From Corallococcus macrosporus (GTDB lineage: Bacteria; Myxococcota; Myxococcia; Myxococcales; Myxococcaceae): a stretch of DNA of 64,000 nucleotides. This document shows positions 51,019 through 62,181 of this stretch, piece after piece. Below the pieces are notes generated by a model. It made no database searches. It saw only the letters and a list, made by a program, of their open reading frames with translations, and was not told the origin of the DNA. The position numbers and the translations under genes are program-made. Where the stretch lies: contig NZ_JAFIMU010000017.1 in NCBI RefSeq assembly GCF_017302985.1, forward strand, positions 620,001-684,000, written 5' to 3'. Within the stretch, counting starts at the first letter, position 1, and each line of letters begins with the position of its first letter.

Positions 51019-53481
51019 ATGCTCCGCCGCCTTGCCCTCCTGGGGTTGCTCGGTCTCGTGGCCTGTCCCGGTGACAACAGCACCGACGATGACGACGACA
51101 CCACGTCCACCAAGGGGACCGTCACCGGCACCCTGCAGCCGTTCCAGTCCGGCTCCGCCGCCGCGAACGCCGGGTCGTCGCTGGATGCGTTCTTCTCCCT
51201 GCCGGGCGCGAAGGACCTGTCCAAGAAGGTCTCCACCGCGCTGGCGGCGCGGGGCGTGTGGCGCACGGGCATCCCGTCCAAGCCGCTGACGCATGAGGCG
51301 TCGCTGCTGCCCGGGGAGCTCATCGTCCACTTCGACACGCCGAACCTGTCCGCGGAAGAGGCCGTCGCGCAGGCGCGCATCGCGGGCTACCACGTCGTGC
51401 ACCAGGCCTTCCTGAGCGAGACGCAGCACCTCTTGCGCTACGAGGTCAGCCAGCCGCAGGCGATGTCCGGCGGAACGCCCGCCGTGCGCGCCCTCACCCA
51501 GGCGGAGCACGTGCGCGTGCTCTCCCAGGTGCAGGCCGTGCCGGGCGTCCAGAACGCGGAGAGCAACCTGCGCGTGCATGCGCTGGCGGTGCCCAATGAC
51601 CCGCTCTACTCGCGGCAGTGGCACTACAAGAACATGAACCTGCCGGCGGCCTGGGACCTGGGCACGGGCAAGGAGTCCATCGTCGTGGCGGTGCTGGACA
51701 CCGGCATCACGAACCACCCGGACCTGAACTCGCGCGTGCTGCAGGGCGTGGACCTCATCTCCAGCACCGCCAACGCGGGCGACGGTGACGGCGTGGACGC
51801 CGACCCGACGGACAACGGCAAGGACCTGCCCAACGGCGGCTCATCGTACCACGGCACGCACGTTGCGGGGACCATCGGCGCGGCGTCCAACAACGGCGTG
51901 GGCGTGGCGGGCGTCACCTGGTCCGGGCGCAACATCCTGCCGGTGCGCGTGCTGGGCACGCAGGGCGGCTCGCTGGCGGACATCATCGCGGGCATCACCT
52001 GGGCCAGCGGCGGCAGCGTGCCGGGCGTGCGGGTGAACACCACGCCCGCGAAGGTCATCAACATGAGCCTGGGTGGCAACGGCTCCGCGTCGGCGGAGAT
52101 GCAGGCCGCCATCAACGCGGCCTCCAACCGCGGCGCCATCCTGGTGGTGGCGGCGGGCAACGAGAACGCGAACACCTCCTCCAGCTTCCCGTGCAACCAG
52201 CAGAACGTCATCTGCGTGGGCGCGGTGCGCTTCAACGGCAAGCGCGCCAGCTACTCCAACTTCGGCACGCAGGTGGACATCATGGCCACCGGCGGCCAGA
52301 CGAGCGAGGACCGCAACGGCGACGGCTTCCCGGACGGCGTGCTGTCCACGCTGCCCAACAGCAGCAACCAGCCCTCGTATGACTGGTACCAGGGCACCAG
52401 CATGGCCACCCCGCACGTGGCGGGCATCGTGGCGCTGATGCTGGCGCAGAACCCCGACCTCAAGGTGGCGGACGTGGAGGGCATCCTGCGCGACACCTCG
52501 GATACGACCAGCCAGTGCTCCGAGGGCTGCGGCGCGGGCCTGGTGGACGCGTACGCCGCGGTGCTGCGCGCCAAGGGCGGTGGGGACCCGTCGCTGCCGC
52601 CGAAGCTGGCCATCAGCACCACGCAGCTGTCCTTCACCGGCACGGCGTCGCAGACGCTGACGGTGCGCAACAACGGCGGTGGCACGCTGCAGGTGGGCGT
52701 GGCCGTCACCGGCGCCAACGCCTCCTCGGTGTCCGTCTCCAACACGTCGCTGTCCATCCCCGCGTACAAGTCCGGGTCGCTGAACGTGAGCGTCACGCCG
52801 GGCTCGCTGCCGGCGGGCAGCTACGTGGCGCAGATCGACCTGACGGGTGCGTCCGGCGCGGGTAACGCGCAGGTGCTGGTGAAGTTCCGCGTGGGCGCCT
52901 CGGATGAGAAGGACGCGTACATCGCGTTCGCGTACCTGGACGCCGCGGGCGAGGTGCAGATCGACGACGACGGCATCGCCCCGGTGTCCGCGTCCGGCGG
53001 GTACGACTACAGCCTGAAGCTGACGCCTCGCGACTACCTGGTGCTGGCGTCCATCGACGACACGGGCGAGGGCGACTACTTCGATGACGGCGACCGCGTG
53101 GGCTTCTGGCGTGACACCACCCAGGTGGAGACGGTGTCGGTCACGAAGGGCAAGACGACCAGCGGCATCAGCTTCACGCTGGTGCCCTACCAGTCGGAAG
53201 AAGACCCCGCTCCCAGCTCGAACATCGGCAAGCCCTGCACCAGCAGCAGCGAGTGCGGCAGCGGCGGCCTGTGCGCCACGGGCGAGTACTTCCCGGGGGG
53301 CTACTGCACCCAGGACTGCCTGTCGGCGAAGTGCCCGTCGGGTTCGGCCTGCTACGCCAACTCGACCGGCACCAGCGCCTTCTGCTTCGCGTCCTGCACG
53401 CCGGGCGCTCCGGGGGCGTGCCGCTCCGGCTACGTGTGCGGCGACGACGGCTCGGGCAACGGCGTGTGCCTCACCCCGTGA
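51019..53481 (+). CDS. Subtilisin-like (S8) serine protease, lipoprotein, with Cys-rich C-terminus
   Basis: 820 residues. The N-terminus LALLGLLGLVACPGD is a lipoprotein signal (lipobox LVAC) followed by an Asp-rich stretch. A propeptide-like part (PGELIVHF...QAVPGVQNAESN) precedes the catalytic domain with VVAVLDTGITNHPDL (Asp), SSYHGTHVAGTIGA (His), INMSLGG, VVAAGNEN, and GTSMATPHVAGIVALM (Ser). Beta-sandwich segments (about 530-680) and a six-or-more-Cys module (CTSSSECGSGGLCATG...CTQDC...) follow. AAGGA at 51006-51010 supports the ATG. Confidence 0.94.
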   Translation: MLRRLALLGLLGLVACPGDNSTDDDDDTTSTKGTVTGTLQPFQSGSAAANAGSSLDAFFSLPGAKDLSKKVSTALAARGVWRTGIPSKPLTHEASLLPGELIVHFDTPNLSAEEAVAQARIAGYHVVHQAFLSETQHLLRYEVSQPQAMSGGTPAVRALTQAEHVRVLSQVQAVPGVQNAESNLRVHALAVPNDPLYSRQWHYKNMNLPAAWDLGTGKESIVVAVLDTGITNHPDLNSRVLQGVDLISSTANAGDGDGVDADPTDNGKDLPNGGSSYHGTHVAGTIGAASNNGVGVAGVTWSGRNILPVRVLGTQGGSLADIIAGITWASGGSVPGVRVNTTPAKVINMSLGGNGSASAEMQAAINAASNRGAILVVAAGNENANTSSSFPCNQQNVICVGAVRFNGKRASYSNFGTQVDIMATGGQTSEDRNGDGFPDGVLSTLPNSSNQPSYDWYQGTSMATPHVAGIVALMLAQNPDLKVADVEGILRDTSDTTSQCSEGCGAGLVDAYAAVLRAKGGGDPSLPPKLAISTTQLSFTGTASQTLTVRNNGGGTLQVGVAVTGANASSVSVSNTSLSIPAYKSGSLNVSVTPGSLPAGSYVAQIDLTGASGAGNAQVLVKFRVGASDEKDAYIAFAYLDAAGEVQIDDDGIAPVSASGGYDYSLKLTPRDYLVLASIDDTGEGDYFDDGDRVGFWRDTTQVETVSVTKGKTTSGISFTLVPYQSEEDPAPSSNIGKPCTSSSECGSGGLCATGEYFPGGYCTQDCLSAKCPSGSACYANSTGTSAFCFASCTPGAPGACRSGYVCGDDGSGNGVCLTP

Positions 53482-53492
53482 GGTGACGTCCG

Positions 53493-53527
53493 GGCTGGCG
53501 GTGCGCGGATGAACGTGCCCGCCAGCC
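53493..53527 (+). terminator. Hairpin after the S8 protease gene
   Basis: Arms GGCTGGCGG (53493-53501) and CCGCCAGCC (53519-53527) with a 17-base loop, 12 bases after the protease stop. Only a short TT follows, so termination strength is unsure. Confidence 0.45.
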
Positions 53528-53558
53528 TTCGTCGCGCCGGGGTACGCTGCCGGGCGCG

Positions 53559-54212
53559 ATGACCGCTTCTCCCGTGGAACCGCCGCTGGCGCGTGACGCG
53601 GCCCTGCCTCTGTGGAGGGCCGCGGCCGTGGGCGGCGTGCTGGCCTGGACGGCGCTGGTGCACGTGCATCCGCCGCGCTTCTTCGCCGTCGCCTCCGCCT
53701 TCTGCGCCCTCTGGCTCGCGGTGACGTGGCGGGCGATGGGCCCCTGGCGGAGGACGCCTCCCTCCCTGTCCCTTCCGGATGCCGCGTGGGCGGGAGCCCA
53801 GGCGGTGGTGCTGTACGCGGGCGCGAGGGCCTTCTTGTGGGCCTTCTGCGGCGGCTTCACCGACGCGCTCTGCGGGCCGCTGCAATCCATCTACGCGACG
53901 TTCGGCACGGGGGCGCTGGGGACGGCGCTGGCGCTGGTGCTGCTGCTCACTCCCGCGGAGGAGCTGTTCTGGCGCGGGTGGGTGCAGGGCGCGCTGCGTC
54001 CCCGGATGGGGCGGTGGGGCGCGGTCGCCGGGTCGGCGCTGCTGTCGAGCATCGTCCTGCTGGCCTTCGGAGAGCCGTTGCTGGCATTGGCCGCGCTGCC
54101 CACGTCGCTCGCCTGGGGCGCGCTGGCCGAGTGGCGCCGGACGCCCGTGGCCTCCTGGGTGAGCCATGCGCTGTGGGACGTGCTCATCGTCGTCGTGTGG
54201 CCCGCGACGTGA
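53559..54212 (+). CDS. CPBP-family intramembrane metalloprotease
   Basis: 217 residues with about six membrane segments. LTPAEELFWRGWVQGALRPRMG carries the EExxxR motif and the later WVSHALWDVLI holds the conserved His, the two hallmark motifs of CPBP (CAAX-protease/bacteriocin-processing) proteins. Members act inside the membrane on prenylated or other substrates, often unknown. It is 24 bases from the next gene and may be co-transcribed. Confidence 0.82.
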   Translation: MTASPVEPPLARDAALPLWRAAAVGGVLAWTALVHVHPPRFFAVASAFCALWLAVTWRAMGPWRRTPPSLSLPDAAWAGAQAVVLYAGARAFLWAFCGGFTDALCGPLQSIYATFGTGALGTALALVLLLTPAEELFWRGWVQGALRPRMGRWGAVAGSALLSSIVLLAFGEPLLALAALPTSLAWGALAEWRRTPVASWVSHALWDVLIVVVWPAT

Positions 54213-54236
54213 GCGTGCGTGCCACAATGCGCGCCC

Positions 54237-55253
54237 ATGGCTTCGTCTCCTGAAATCTGTGTCTTCGGCGCGGGCAGCATCGGCTGTTACGTGGGTGGGC
54301 GGCTCGCCGCGACGGGCACGGCGGTGCGCTTCATTGGCCGCGAGCGGGTGGTGTCGGAGGTTCGCGCGCATGGCCTGCACCTGACGGACTGGCAGGACGC
54401 GGACCTGAAGGTGCCCGCATCGGACGCGCGCATCGACACGGAGCCGGAGGCGCTGGCCACGGCGGACCTGGTGCTCGTGACGGTGAAGTCCGCGGCGACG
54501 GAGGAGGCGGGGCGGACGCTCGCGTCGCGGCTCAAGCCGGGGGCCATCGTCATCAGCTTCCAGAACGGGCTGCACAACGCGCAGGTGCTGCGAGGACTGC
54601 TGCCCGGCCGCACGGTGCTCACGGGGATGGTGCCCTTCAACGTCGCGGCGCAGGGGCAGGGGCACTTCCACGCGGGTTCGGAGGGGACGCTGGAGGTGGA
54701 GCAGCACGCGGTGCTCGCGCCGTTCGTGGAGGCCTTCAACCGCGCGGGGCTGCCGCTGAAGCAGCACACGGACATCGTCGCGGTGCAGTGGGCGAAGCTG
54801 CTGTTCAACCTGAACAACTCGCTCAATGCGCTGGCGGACCTGCCGCTGAAGCAGGAACTGTCGCAGCGCGCGTGGAGGCGGTGCCTGGCGCTCGCGCAGC
54901 AGGAGGCGCTGGCGGTGCTGGGGCGTGCCGGGGTGAAGCCCGCGAAGCTGACGCCGCTGCCGCCGGGATGGATTCCGTTGTTGCTGGGGGCACCGGACGC
55001 GGTGTTCGGAGTGCTGGCGAAGAAGATGCTGGCGATTGATCCGAAGGCCCGCTCGTCCATGTGGGACGACCTGCACGCGGGGCGCAAGACGGAGGTGGAC
55101 TACCTCAACGGCGAGGTCGTCCGCCTGGGCCAGCAGCACGGCGTGTCCACGCCGGTGAACTCACGGCTCGTGGCGCTCATCCGTGAGGCGGAGGAGGGCA
55201 AGCGCCGCCAGTGGACCGGAGAGGCACTGCTGGCGGAACTGACGAAGGCCTAG
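54237..55253 (+). CDS. 2-dehydropantoate 2-reductase family protein
   Basis: 338 residues. ICVFGAGSIGCYVGGRLAATG is the NADPH-binding loop. ADLVLVTVKSAATEEAG and VISFQNGLHNAQVL are the family motifs; AVQWAKLLFNLNNSLNALADLP holds the catalytic Lys, and SSMWDDLHAGRKTEVDYLNGEVV the C-terminal substrate site with the second conserved Lys. It is a PanE/ApbA fold enzyme: if a true PanE, it makes pantoate for coenzyme A. A second PanE-like enzyme elsewhere cannot be ruled out. Confidence 0.88.
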   Translation: MASSPEICVFGAGSIGCYVGGRLAATGTAVRFIGRERVVSEVRAHGLHLTDWQDADLKVPASDARIDTEPEALATADLVLVTVKSAATEEAGRTLASRLKPGAIVISFQNGLHNAQVLRGLLPGRTVLTGMVPFNVAAQGQGHFHAGSEGTLEVEQHAVLAPFVEAFNRAGLPLKQHTDIVAVQWAKLLFNLNNSLNALADLPLKQELSQRAWRRCLALAQQEALAVLGRAGVKPAKLTPLPPGWIPLLLGAPDAVFGVLAKKMLAIDPKARSSMWDDLHAGRKTEVDYLNGEVVRLGQQHGVSTPVNSRLVALIREAEEGKRRQWTGEALLAELTKA

Positions 55254-55263
55254 ATGACGTACA

Positions 55264-55292
55264 GCGTGGCGGGTTCGTTGCTCCCGCCACGC
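55264..55292. terminator. Hairpin between the PanE-like gene and htpG
   Basis: Perfect 10-bp arms GCGTGGCGGG (55264-55273) and CCCGCCACGC (55283-55292), loop 9. It sits in a 52-base gap between convergent genes and could stop transcription from both sides. No strong T run. Confidence 0.6.
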
Positions 55293-55305
55293 CGCGCACC
55301 CCTGA

Positions 55306-57273
55306 TCAGCTGGTCTGAGTCTGCGTCGCCGTCGCGGCAGGCTGCGGCACCTGGGCGGCCGGGATGCTGCTCCCCATGGCCACCTGCGTGAGCAGCGCCG
55401 TCATGCGGCGGGCGAAGCGGTTCGGGTCGCTCAGCGGGCTTCCTTCGGTGAGCAGGGCCTGGTCGTGGAGCAGTTCAATCCACTCCCCCACCTGCGGCGC
55501 GGAGGGGTTGCTCGCGATGAGGCCGCGCAGGTGCTCGATGACCGGGTGCTTGGGGTTGACCTCCAGGATGCGCTTGATGCGCGGCATCCCCTTTCCGCGC
55601 TCCTTCAGCAGGCGCTCCAGGTACGCGGGCGTGCCGCCCTCCGACACGACGAGGCACACCGGCGAATCCGTGAGGCGGTCGGACACGCGCACCTCGCGCA
55701 CGTCCTCCTTCAGCACGTCCTTCATCTTCTCCGTCAGGCCCTTGAGCCCCTCGGACACCTGCTCCTTCGCCTTCTTCTCCTCCTCCGTGGACTGGAGCTT
55801 CAGGTCCGCGTTGAGCGCGGAGACCAGCGGCTTGCCCTGGAACTCGCGCAGGCCCTGCGCGGCCCACTCGTCCACCGGGTCCGTCATGAAGAGCACCTCG
55901 TAGCCGCGCTGCTTCAGCGCCTCCAGGTGCGGGCTGTCCGCCACCGCCTTCCGGCTCTCGCCGTAGACGTAATAGATGGCCTCCTGGCCCTCCTTCATCC
56001 GGCCCACGTAGTCCGCCAGCGACGTCAGGCCCTCCTCGCGCGAGGACTCGTAGCGCACCAGCGCGCCCAGCTTCTCGCGGTACTCCGTCTCCAGCGTCAG
56101 GCCTTCCTTCACCACCGTGCCGAAGGACTCCCAGAACGTGCGGTAGTCGTCCGGCTTGTCCTTGGCCAGCTTCTCCAGCAGGTCCAGCGACTTCTTCACC
56201 ACGTGCTTGCGGATGGCGCGCACCACCGCCGAGTCCTGCAACATCTCACGTGACACGTTGAGCGGCAGGTCGTCCGAGTCGATGACGCCGCGCACGAAGC
56301 GCAGCCACTGCGGCACCAGGTCCTCGCAGCGGTCCATGATGAACACGCGCTTGACGAACAGCCGCACGCCGCGCTGCTGCTGCGAGTTCAGGTCGAACGG
56401 CGGGTGCTTGGGCACGAAGAGCAGGCCGGTGAACTGCTGGGTGCCGTCCGCCTTGAAGTGCGTCCACGCCAGCGGCTTGTCGAAGTCGTGCGTCAGGTGC
56501 TTGTAGAACTCCTGGTACTGCTCGTCCGTGATTTCGCTCTTCGCGCGCTGCCAGAGGGCGCTCGCCTTGTTCACCACCTCCAGCGCGGTCTCCGTGGCCT
56601 GCGTGTCCCCGCTGCCCACGTGCTTCGTCACCTGGAGCTTGATGGGGTGACCCACGTAGTCCGAGTACTGGGTGATGAGCTGCTTCAGCTTCCACTCGTC
56701 CAGGAACTCCTTCTGGTCCTCCTTCAGGTGCAGCGTGATGGCGGTGCCGCGCGAGGAGCGCTCCGCCGGCTCCACCGTGAACGTGCCGTGCGCCTCCGAC
56801 GACCACTTCCACGCGGCCGTCTCACCCGCGGCGCGGCTCACCACCTCCACCCGGTCCGCCACGAGGTACGCGCTGTAGAAGCCCACGCCGAACTGGCCGA
56901 TGAGCTGCACGTCGGTCTTGCCCTTCTGCGCCAGCGCCTGGATGAACTCGCGCGAGCCCGAGTGCGCGATGGTGCCCAGGTTCTTCACCAGCTCGTCGTG
57001 CGTCATGCCGATGCCGGTGTCCTCGATGGTGAGGGTGCCCTTGTCGGCGTCGGGGACGATGCGAAGCTCCAGCGCGGGCTCGTCCTTGAGCAGCTCCGGC
57101 TCCGTGATGGAGCGGAAGCGCAGCTTGTCCAGCGCGTCGGAGGCGTTGGACACCAGCTCACGCAGGAAGATCTCCTTGTGGCTGTAGAGCGAGTTGATGA
57201 CCAGGCTCAGGAGCTGCTGGATCTCCGCCTGGAATGAATGGGTTTCCCGCTGGGGGTGGGTCTCTGCGGACAT
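55306..57273 (-). CDS. htpG: HtpG (Hsp90) molecular chaperone
   Basis: 655 residues, normal family length. The ATPase domain shows [43 protein letters not shown] and [19 protein letters not shown]. The middle domain has [22 protein letters not shown] and [13 protein letters not shown], and the C-terminal dimer domain follows. The last 20 residues are a Pro/Thr/Gln-rich tail. No CIRCE element was seen in the 133-base region before the ATG. Confidence 0.97.
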
Positions 57274-57406
57274 GAAGGCCTCCGGGCGCCGAGGGACACG
57301 CGCCAATGCCCTTCCCCATAACCATGCCCGCCGACTTGTCGAGAAGAGAGAATCCGCCCCCACCGGTTGCTGGGAGACGGGGGCGGGTTGGGGTAGGGAA
57401 GGGGGC

Positions 57407-59116
57407 ATGCCCAAGTCCACGACGTTCCTGCCCCTGCTCGGGGCGCTGCTCCTGTCGGGCGCCGCGCCCGCCCAGGAGGCCCCCGCCCGCCTGCCTGACG
57501 CCCCGACGCTGAAGCGGATGACCGCGCGCTTCGCCCCCGTGGACGTCAAGGTGGACGTCTCCCAGTTGCCGGACGCGGAGAAGCGCGCCCTGGCCAAGGT
57601 GCTCCAGGCCGCGAAGATCATGGACCCCCTGTTCCTGCGCCAGGCGTGGGCGGGCAACGAGACGCTGCTCCTGGACCTGGTGGAGGACACCTCGCCCCTG
57701 GGCAAGGAGCGGCTGCACGCGTTCCTGCTCAACAAGGGCCCCTGGTCCCGCCTGGACGAGGCGAAGCCGTTCATCCCCGGCGTGCCGGCCAAGCCGGACG
57801 AGGGCAACTTCTATCCCGCCGGCGCCACCAAGGCGGAGGTGGAGACGTGGGTGAAGGGCCTGCCGGAGGCGCAGCAGCACGCGGCCACGGGCTTCTTCAC
57901 CACGCTGCGCAAAGGGCCGGACGGCAAGTTCGTGAGCGTGCCCTACAGCGTGGAGTACCAGGGCGAGCTGGGCCAGGCCGCGCAGCTCTTGCGTGAGGCG
58001 GCGGCGCTCACCCAGCAGCCCACGCTGAAGCGCTTCCTGGAGACGCGCGCGGCGGCGTTCCTGTCCAACGACTACTACGCCAGCGAGGTCGCGTGGATGG
58101 AGCTGGACGCGAGCGTGGAGCCCACCATCGGGCCCTACGAGGTCTACGAGGACGGCTGGTTCAACTACAAGGCAGCCTTCGAGGCCTTCATCGGCGTGCG
58201 CGACGACGCGGAGACGCAGAAGCTGGCGAAGTTCAGCGCGGAGCTCCAGGAGCTGGAGAACAACCTCCCCATCGACGCGGGCCTCCGCAACCCGAAGCTG
58301 GGCGCGCTGGCCCCCATCCGCGTCATCAACAGCCTGTACTCCTCCGGTGACGGCAACCGCGGCGTGCAGACGGCGGCCTTCAACCTGCCCAACGACGAGC
58401 GCGTGGCGGCGGAGAAGGGCACCAAGCGCGTGATGCTGAAGAACATCCAGGAGGCGAAGTTCCAGCGCGTGCTGCTGCCCATCGCGAAGGTGGCGCTGCC
58501 CGCGAAGGACCGCAAGGACGTGTCCTTCGACGCCTTCTTCACGCACATCCTCATGCACGAGCTGATGCACGGCCTGGGGCCCCACAACGTCACCGTGGCC
58601 GGGAAGCAGACGACGGTGCGTCAGGCGCTGCAGGCGTCCTCCAGCGCCATCGAAGAGGCCAAGGCGGACATCTCCGGCCTGTGGGCGCTCCAGCGCCTGG
58701 TGGACAAGGGCACGCTGGACAAGGGGCTGCAGCGGACCATGTACACGACGTTCCTCGCGTCCGCGTTCCGCTCCATCCGCTTCGGCATCGACGAGGCGCA
58801 CGGCAAGGGCATCGCGCTGCAGCTCAACCACTTCCTGGACACCGGCGCGGTGAAGGTGAACGCGGACGGCACGTTCGAGGTGGTCCCGGACAAGATGCAG
58901 GCGTCCGTCGCGTCGCTGACGAGCCAGCTCATGTCCCTCCAGGCCAAGGGCGACCGCGCCGCCGCGGAGGCGCTGCTCGCGAAGCAGGGCGTGGTGCGTC
59001 CCCCCGTGCAGAAGGTGCTGGAGCGCCTGAAGAACGTGCCGGTGGACATCGAGCCGCGCTACGTCACCGCCGACTCGCTGGTGAAGGACTTCGGCGCTCC
59101 GGCCGGGTCCAAGTAG
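57407..59116 (+). CDS. Exported M49-like (dipeptidyl-peptidase III type) metallohydrolase
   Basis: 569 residues. A signal peptide (LPLLGALLLSGAAPAQ) precedes a mostly helical enzyme. FFTHILMHELMHGLGPH carries HExxH, and AIEEAKADISGLWAL, about 35 residues later, the second-motif EExxAD with a probable zinc Glu ligand. Eukaryotic DPP III has HExxGH; this spacing without the inserted Gly is the variant of bacterial relatives. It is predicted to be periplasmic or secreted. Activity not certain. GGAAGGGGG precedes the ATG. Confidence 0.78.
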   Translation: MPKSTTFLPLLGALLLSGAAPAQEAPARLPDAPTLKRMTARFAPVDVKVDVSQLPDAEKRALAKVLQAAKIMDPLFLRQAWAGNETLLLDLVEDTSPLGKERLHAFLLNKGPWSRLDEAKPFIPGVPAKPDEGNFYPAGATKAEVETWVKGLPEAQQHAATGFFTTLRKGPDGKFVSVPYSVEYQGELGQAAQLLREAAALTQQPTLKRFLETRAAAFLSNDYYASEVAWMELDASVEPTIGPYEVYEDGWFNYKAAFEAFIGVRDDAETQKLAKFSAELQELENNLPIDAGLRNPKLGALAPIRVINSLYSSGDGNRGVQTAAFNLPNDERVAAEKGTKRVMLKNIQEAKFQRVLLPIAKVALPAKDRKDVSFDAFFTHILMHELMHGLGPHNVTVAGKQTTVRQALQASSSAIEEAKADISGLWALQRLVDKGTLDKGLQRTMYTTFLASAFRSIRFGIDEAHGKGIALQLNHFLDTGAVKVNADGTFEVVPDKMQASVASLTSQLMSLQAKGDRAAAEALLAKQGVVRPPVQKVLERLKNVPVDIEPRYVTADSLVKDFGAPAGSK

Positions 59117-59173
59117 CGTCCCGGCCACACCCCGTCCCACCCGCGTGCTTTTCCCATGCGCGGGGGACGGGGC

Positions 59174-59917
59174 ATGGCCAGTAAGGGAGCCATGGCGTCC
59201 GAGTCCCCAGCCCGTCCCGTTCCCCCCGACCCGTGGGGCGTCGTGCTCGCGCTCGCGGTGGTGGGCGCGTGGGGCGGGCACCTGGCGTGGCTCCTGGCCG
59301 GTCCGGACCTGCCGTGGGCTTCACCGCTCCCCTGGCTGCACGTCGCCCTGCAGATGTGGCTGTCCACCGGCCTCTTCATCACCGGCCATGACGCCATGCA
59401 CGGCACCGTGTCCCTGCACCGCCGGGTGAACGCGGCGGTGGGCACGCTGGCCTGCTTCCTCTTCGCGGGGCTGTCCTACCGCCGGCTGGTGGTGAACCAC
59501 CGCGCGCACCACGCGGACCCCACCGGTGAACACGACCCGGACTTCGCGGCGCACGGCCGGTCCTTCTGGCCGTGGTTCGGCGCCTTCATGGTCCGCTACA
59601 CCACGTGGCCGCAGATCGCGGTGATGGCCCTGAAGTTCAACCTGCTGCTGCTCCTGGGCGTGTCCCAGGCGCGCATCCTGGCCTTCTGGGTGCTGCCGTC
59701 GGTGCTGGCCACCGTGCAGTTGTTCTACTTCGGCACGTACCTGCCGCACCGGCGTCCGGACACGGAAGCCATGGCGCCGCACCACGCGCGCACCCTGCCG
59801 CGCAACCACCTGTGGGCCCTGCTGTCGTGCTTCTTCTTCGGCTACCACTGGGAGCACCATCAGTCCCCCGGGACGCCCTGGTGGCGGCTGTGGCGGGTGA
59901 AGGACGCCCGGCGGTAA
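59174..59917 (+). CDS. crtW: CrtW-like beta-carotene ketolase / fatty-acid-desaturase family enzyme
   Basis: 247 residues, four or five membrane segments. The His boxes match Crt[44 protein letters not shown] and [22 protein letters not shown]. CrtW uses a di-iron centre and O2 to add keto groups to carotenoid rings. No other carotenoid gene is adjacent, apart from the FAD enzyme about 9 kb away. The start is uncertain: ATG 59174, ATG 59192 and a third in-frame start at 59156 are possible. Confidence 0.85.
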   Translation: MASKGAMASESPARPVPPDPWGVVLALAVVGAWGGHLAWLLAGPDLPWASPLPWLHVALQMWLSTGLFITGHDAMHGTVSLHRRVNAAVGTLACFLFAGLSYRRLVVNHRAHHADPTGEHDPDFAAHGRSFWPWFGAFMVRYTTWPQIAVMALKFNLLLLLGVSQARILAFWVLPSVLATVQLFYFGTYLPHRRPDTEAMAPHHARTLPRNHLWALLSCFFFGYHWEHHQSPGTPWWRLWRVKDARR

Positions 59918-59951
59918 CCGGAAAAGGCCCTGGAGCGTTATAGAGGGAGCC

Positions 59952-60941
<990 letters not shown>

Positions 60942-60945
60942 AACC

Positions 60946-61563
60946 ATGGCCTCCTCCAAGCTCCCCTGGCTGAACCCCGCCATCGCCGTCGGAGGCCTGG
61001 CGCCGCTCGTGCAGCTCGCGGTGCTGGGGGCCCGGGGTGAGCTGGGGGCCAACGGCATCGAGTTCGCCCTCAACCAGACGGGCCTCTTCGCGCTGGCGGT
61101 GCTCATCGCGTCGCTGGCGTGCACGCCCGTGCGGCTGGTGACGGGCTGGACGTGGCCCGCGCGCATCCGCCGCACGCTGGGCCTCCTGGCCTTCACCTAC
61201 GCGGCGGCGCACTTCCTCACGTACTCCGTGCTGGATCACCGCCTGGACGTGCGCGCCATGGCGGAGGACGTCTTCACCCGGCCCTTCATCACCGTGGGCT
61301 TCACCGCGCTGATGCTGCTGGTGCCGCTGGCCGTCACGTCCACCAACAAGTGGGTGCGCAGGCTGGGCTTCCCCACGTGGCAGCGCCTGCACCGGCTGGC
61401 CTACGTGGCCGCGGTGCTGGGCGTGGTGCACTTCGTGTGGCGGGTGAAGAAGGACGTCACGGAGCCGGTGCTCTACGGGGCCGTCCTGGCGCTGCTGTTC
61501 GCCGTGCGCGTGGGAGAGGCCGTGCGCAAGCGGCGGGCGCTGGCTCAGCAGCGCCCGGCCTGA
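60946..61563 (+). CDS. msrQ: MsrQ, heme-b membrane partner of MsrP
   Basis: 205 residues with five or six membrane helices. NQTGLFALAVLIASLACTPVRLVTGW and LAFTYAAAHFLTYSVLDHRLD carry one heme His; WQRLHRLAYVAAVLGVVHFVWRVKKD the other two, as in ferric-reductase-like MsrQ/YedZ proteins. It moves electrons from the membrane quinone pool to MsrP. Convergent with the receiver gene. Confidence 0.93.
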   Translation: MASSKLPWLNPAIAVGGLAPLVQLAVLGARGELGANGIEFALNQTGLFALAVLIASLACTPVRLVTGWTWPARIRRTLGLLAFTYAAAHFLTYSVLDHRLDVRAMAEDVFTRPFITVGFTALMLLVPLAVTSTNKWVRRLGFPTWQRLHRLAYVAAVLGVVHFVWRVKKDVTEPVLYGAVLALLFAVRVGEAVRKRRALAQQRPA

Positions 61564-61572
61564 AGCGGGGCG

Positions 61573-62055
61573 CTACTTCGCGGCGGCGCGGGGCAGCGGG
61601 AGGATGGTGTCCACCAGCGTCATGAGCTGCGCGCAGCTCACCGGCTTGCGCACGAAGGCGCTGATGCCGGCCTTCTGGCCCAGGGCGCGGACCTCCGCCA
61701 CGTTCGGGTCGCCCGTCATCATCAGGATGGGGACCTTGGACAGCCTGGCGTTGGTGCTGGCGCGGATCTGCCCGGCGAAGTCCGCGCCGTTCATCCCGTC
61801 CATGTGGAAGTCGGTGAGGATGAGGTCCACGTGCTCCGCCTCGGCGACCTTGAGGCCCTCCTCGGCGGACTCGGCCTCCAGGAACTCGAAGCTGCGGGCC
61901 ATGAGGTAGATCTTCAGCAGCGTCCGGATGGAGCGGCTGTCGTCCACCAGCAGCACGCGCTGCGGGCCAGTGCTCCCGGCCGGGCGGACCGTGGGCGTGC
62001 TTCCCGTGGGACGGGAGGGCGCGGATTCGGGGGCGGAGAGGGGGCCGGCCTTCAT
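61573..62055 (-). CDS. Canonical solo response-regulator receiver
   Basis: 160 residues. After a Pro/Ser-rich stretch of about 30 residues comes VLLVDDSRSIRTLLK (acidic pair), VDLILTDFHMDGMNG (phospho-Asp), PILMMTGD (Thr) and AFVRKPVSC (Lys): all receiver residues are present. No output domain. It contrasts with the two degenerate receivers of this window. ATG 62055 is preferred over the earlier GTG 62073 because nothing conserved lies before it. Its kinase is not in the window. Confidence 0.87.
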   Translation of the reverse strand: MKAGPLSAPESAPSRPTGSTPTVRPAGSTGPQRVLLVDDSRSIRTLLKIYLMARSFEFLEAESAEEGLKVAEAEHVDLILTDFHMDGMNGADFAGQIRASTNARLSKVPILMMTGDPNVAEVRALGQKAGISAFVRKPVSCAQLMTLVDTILPLPRAAAK

Positions 62056-62181
62056 CGGAATCAAAAACCTCACGGAGGGGGGAACGCCTCCAGCAGCTCC
62101 ACCCCATGGTCGCGGATGGGCCCTGCGAAGTCAAAGCAACCCAGGGCTCCACGCCGCGATTTCAGGAGGGGCGAAACGACC

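Noticed and set aside
57274-57406. Heat-shock (CIRCE) element before htpG
   Set aside because: No TTAGCACTC/GAGTGCTAA-type inverted repeat is present.
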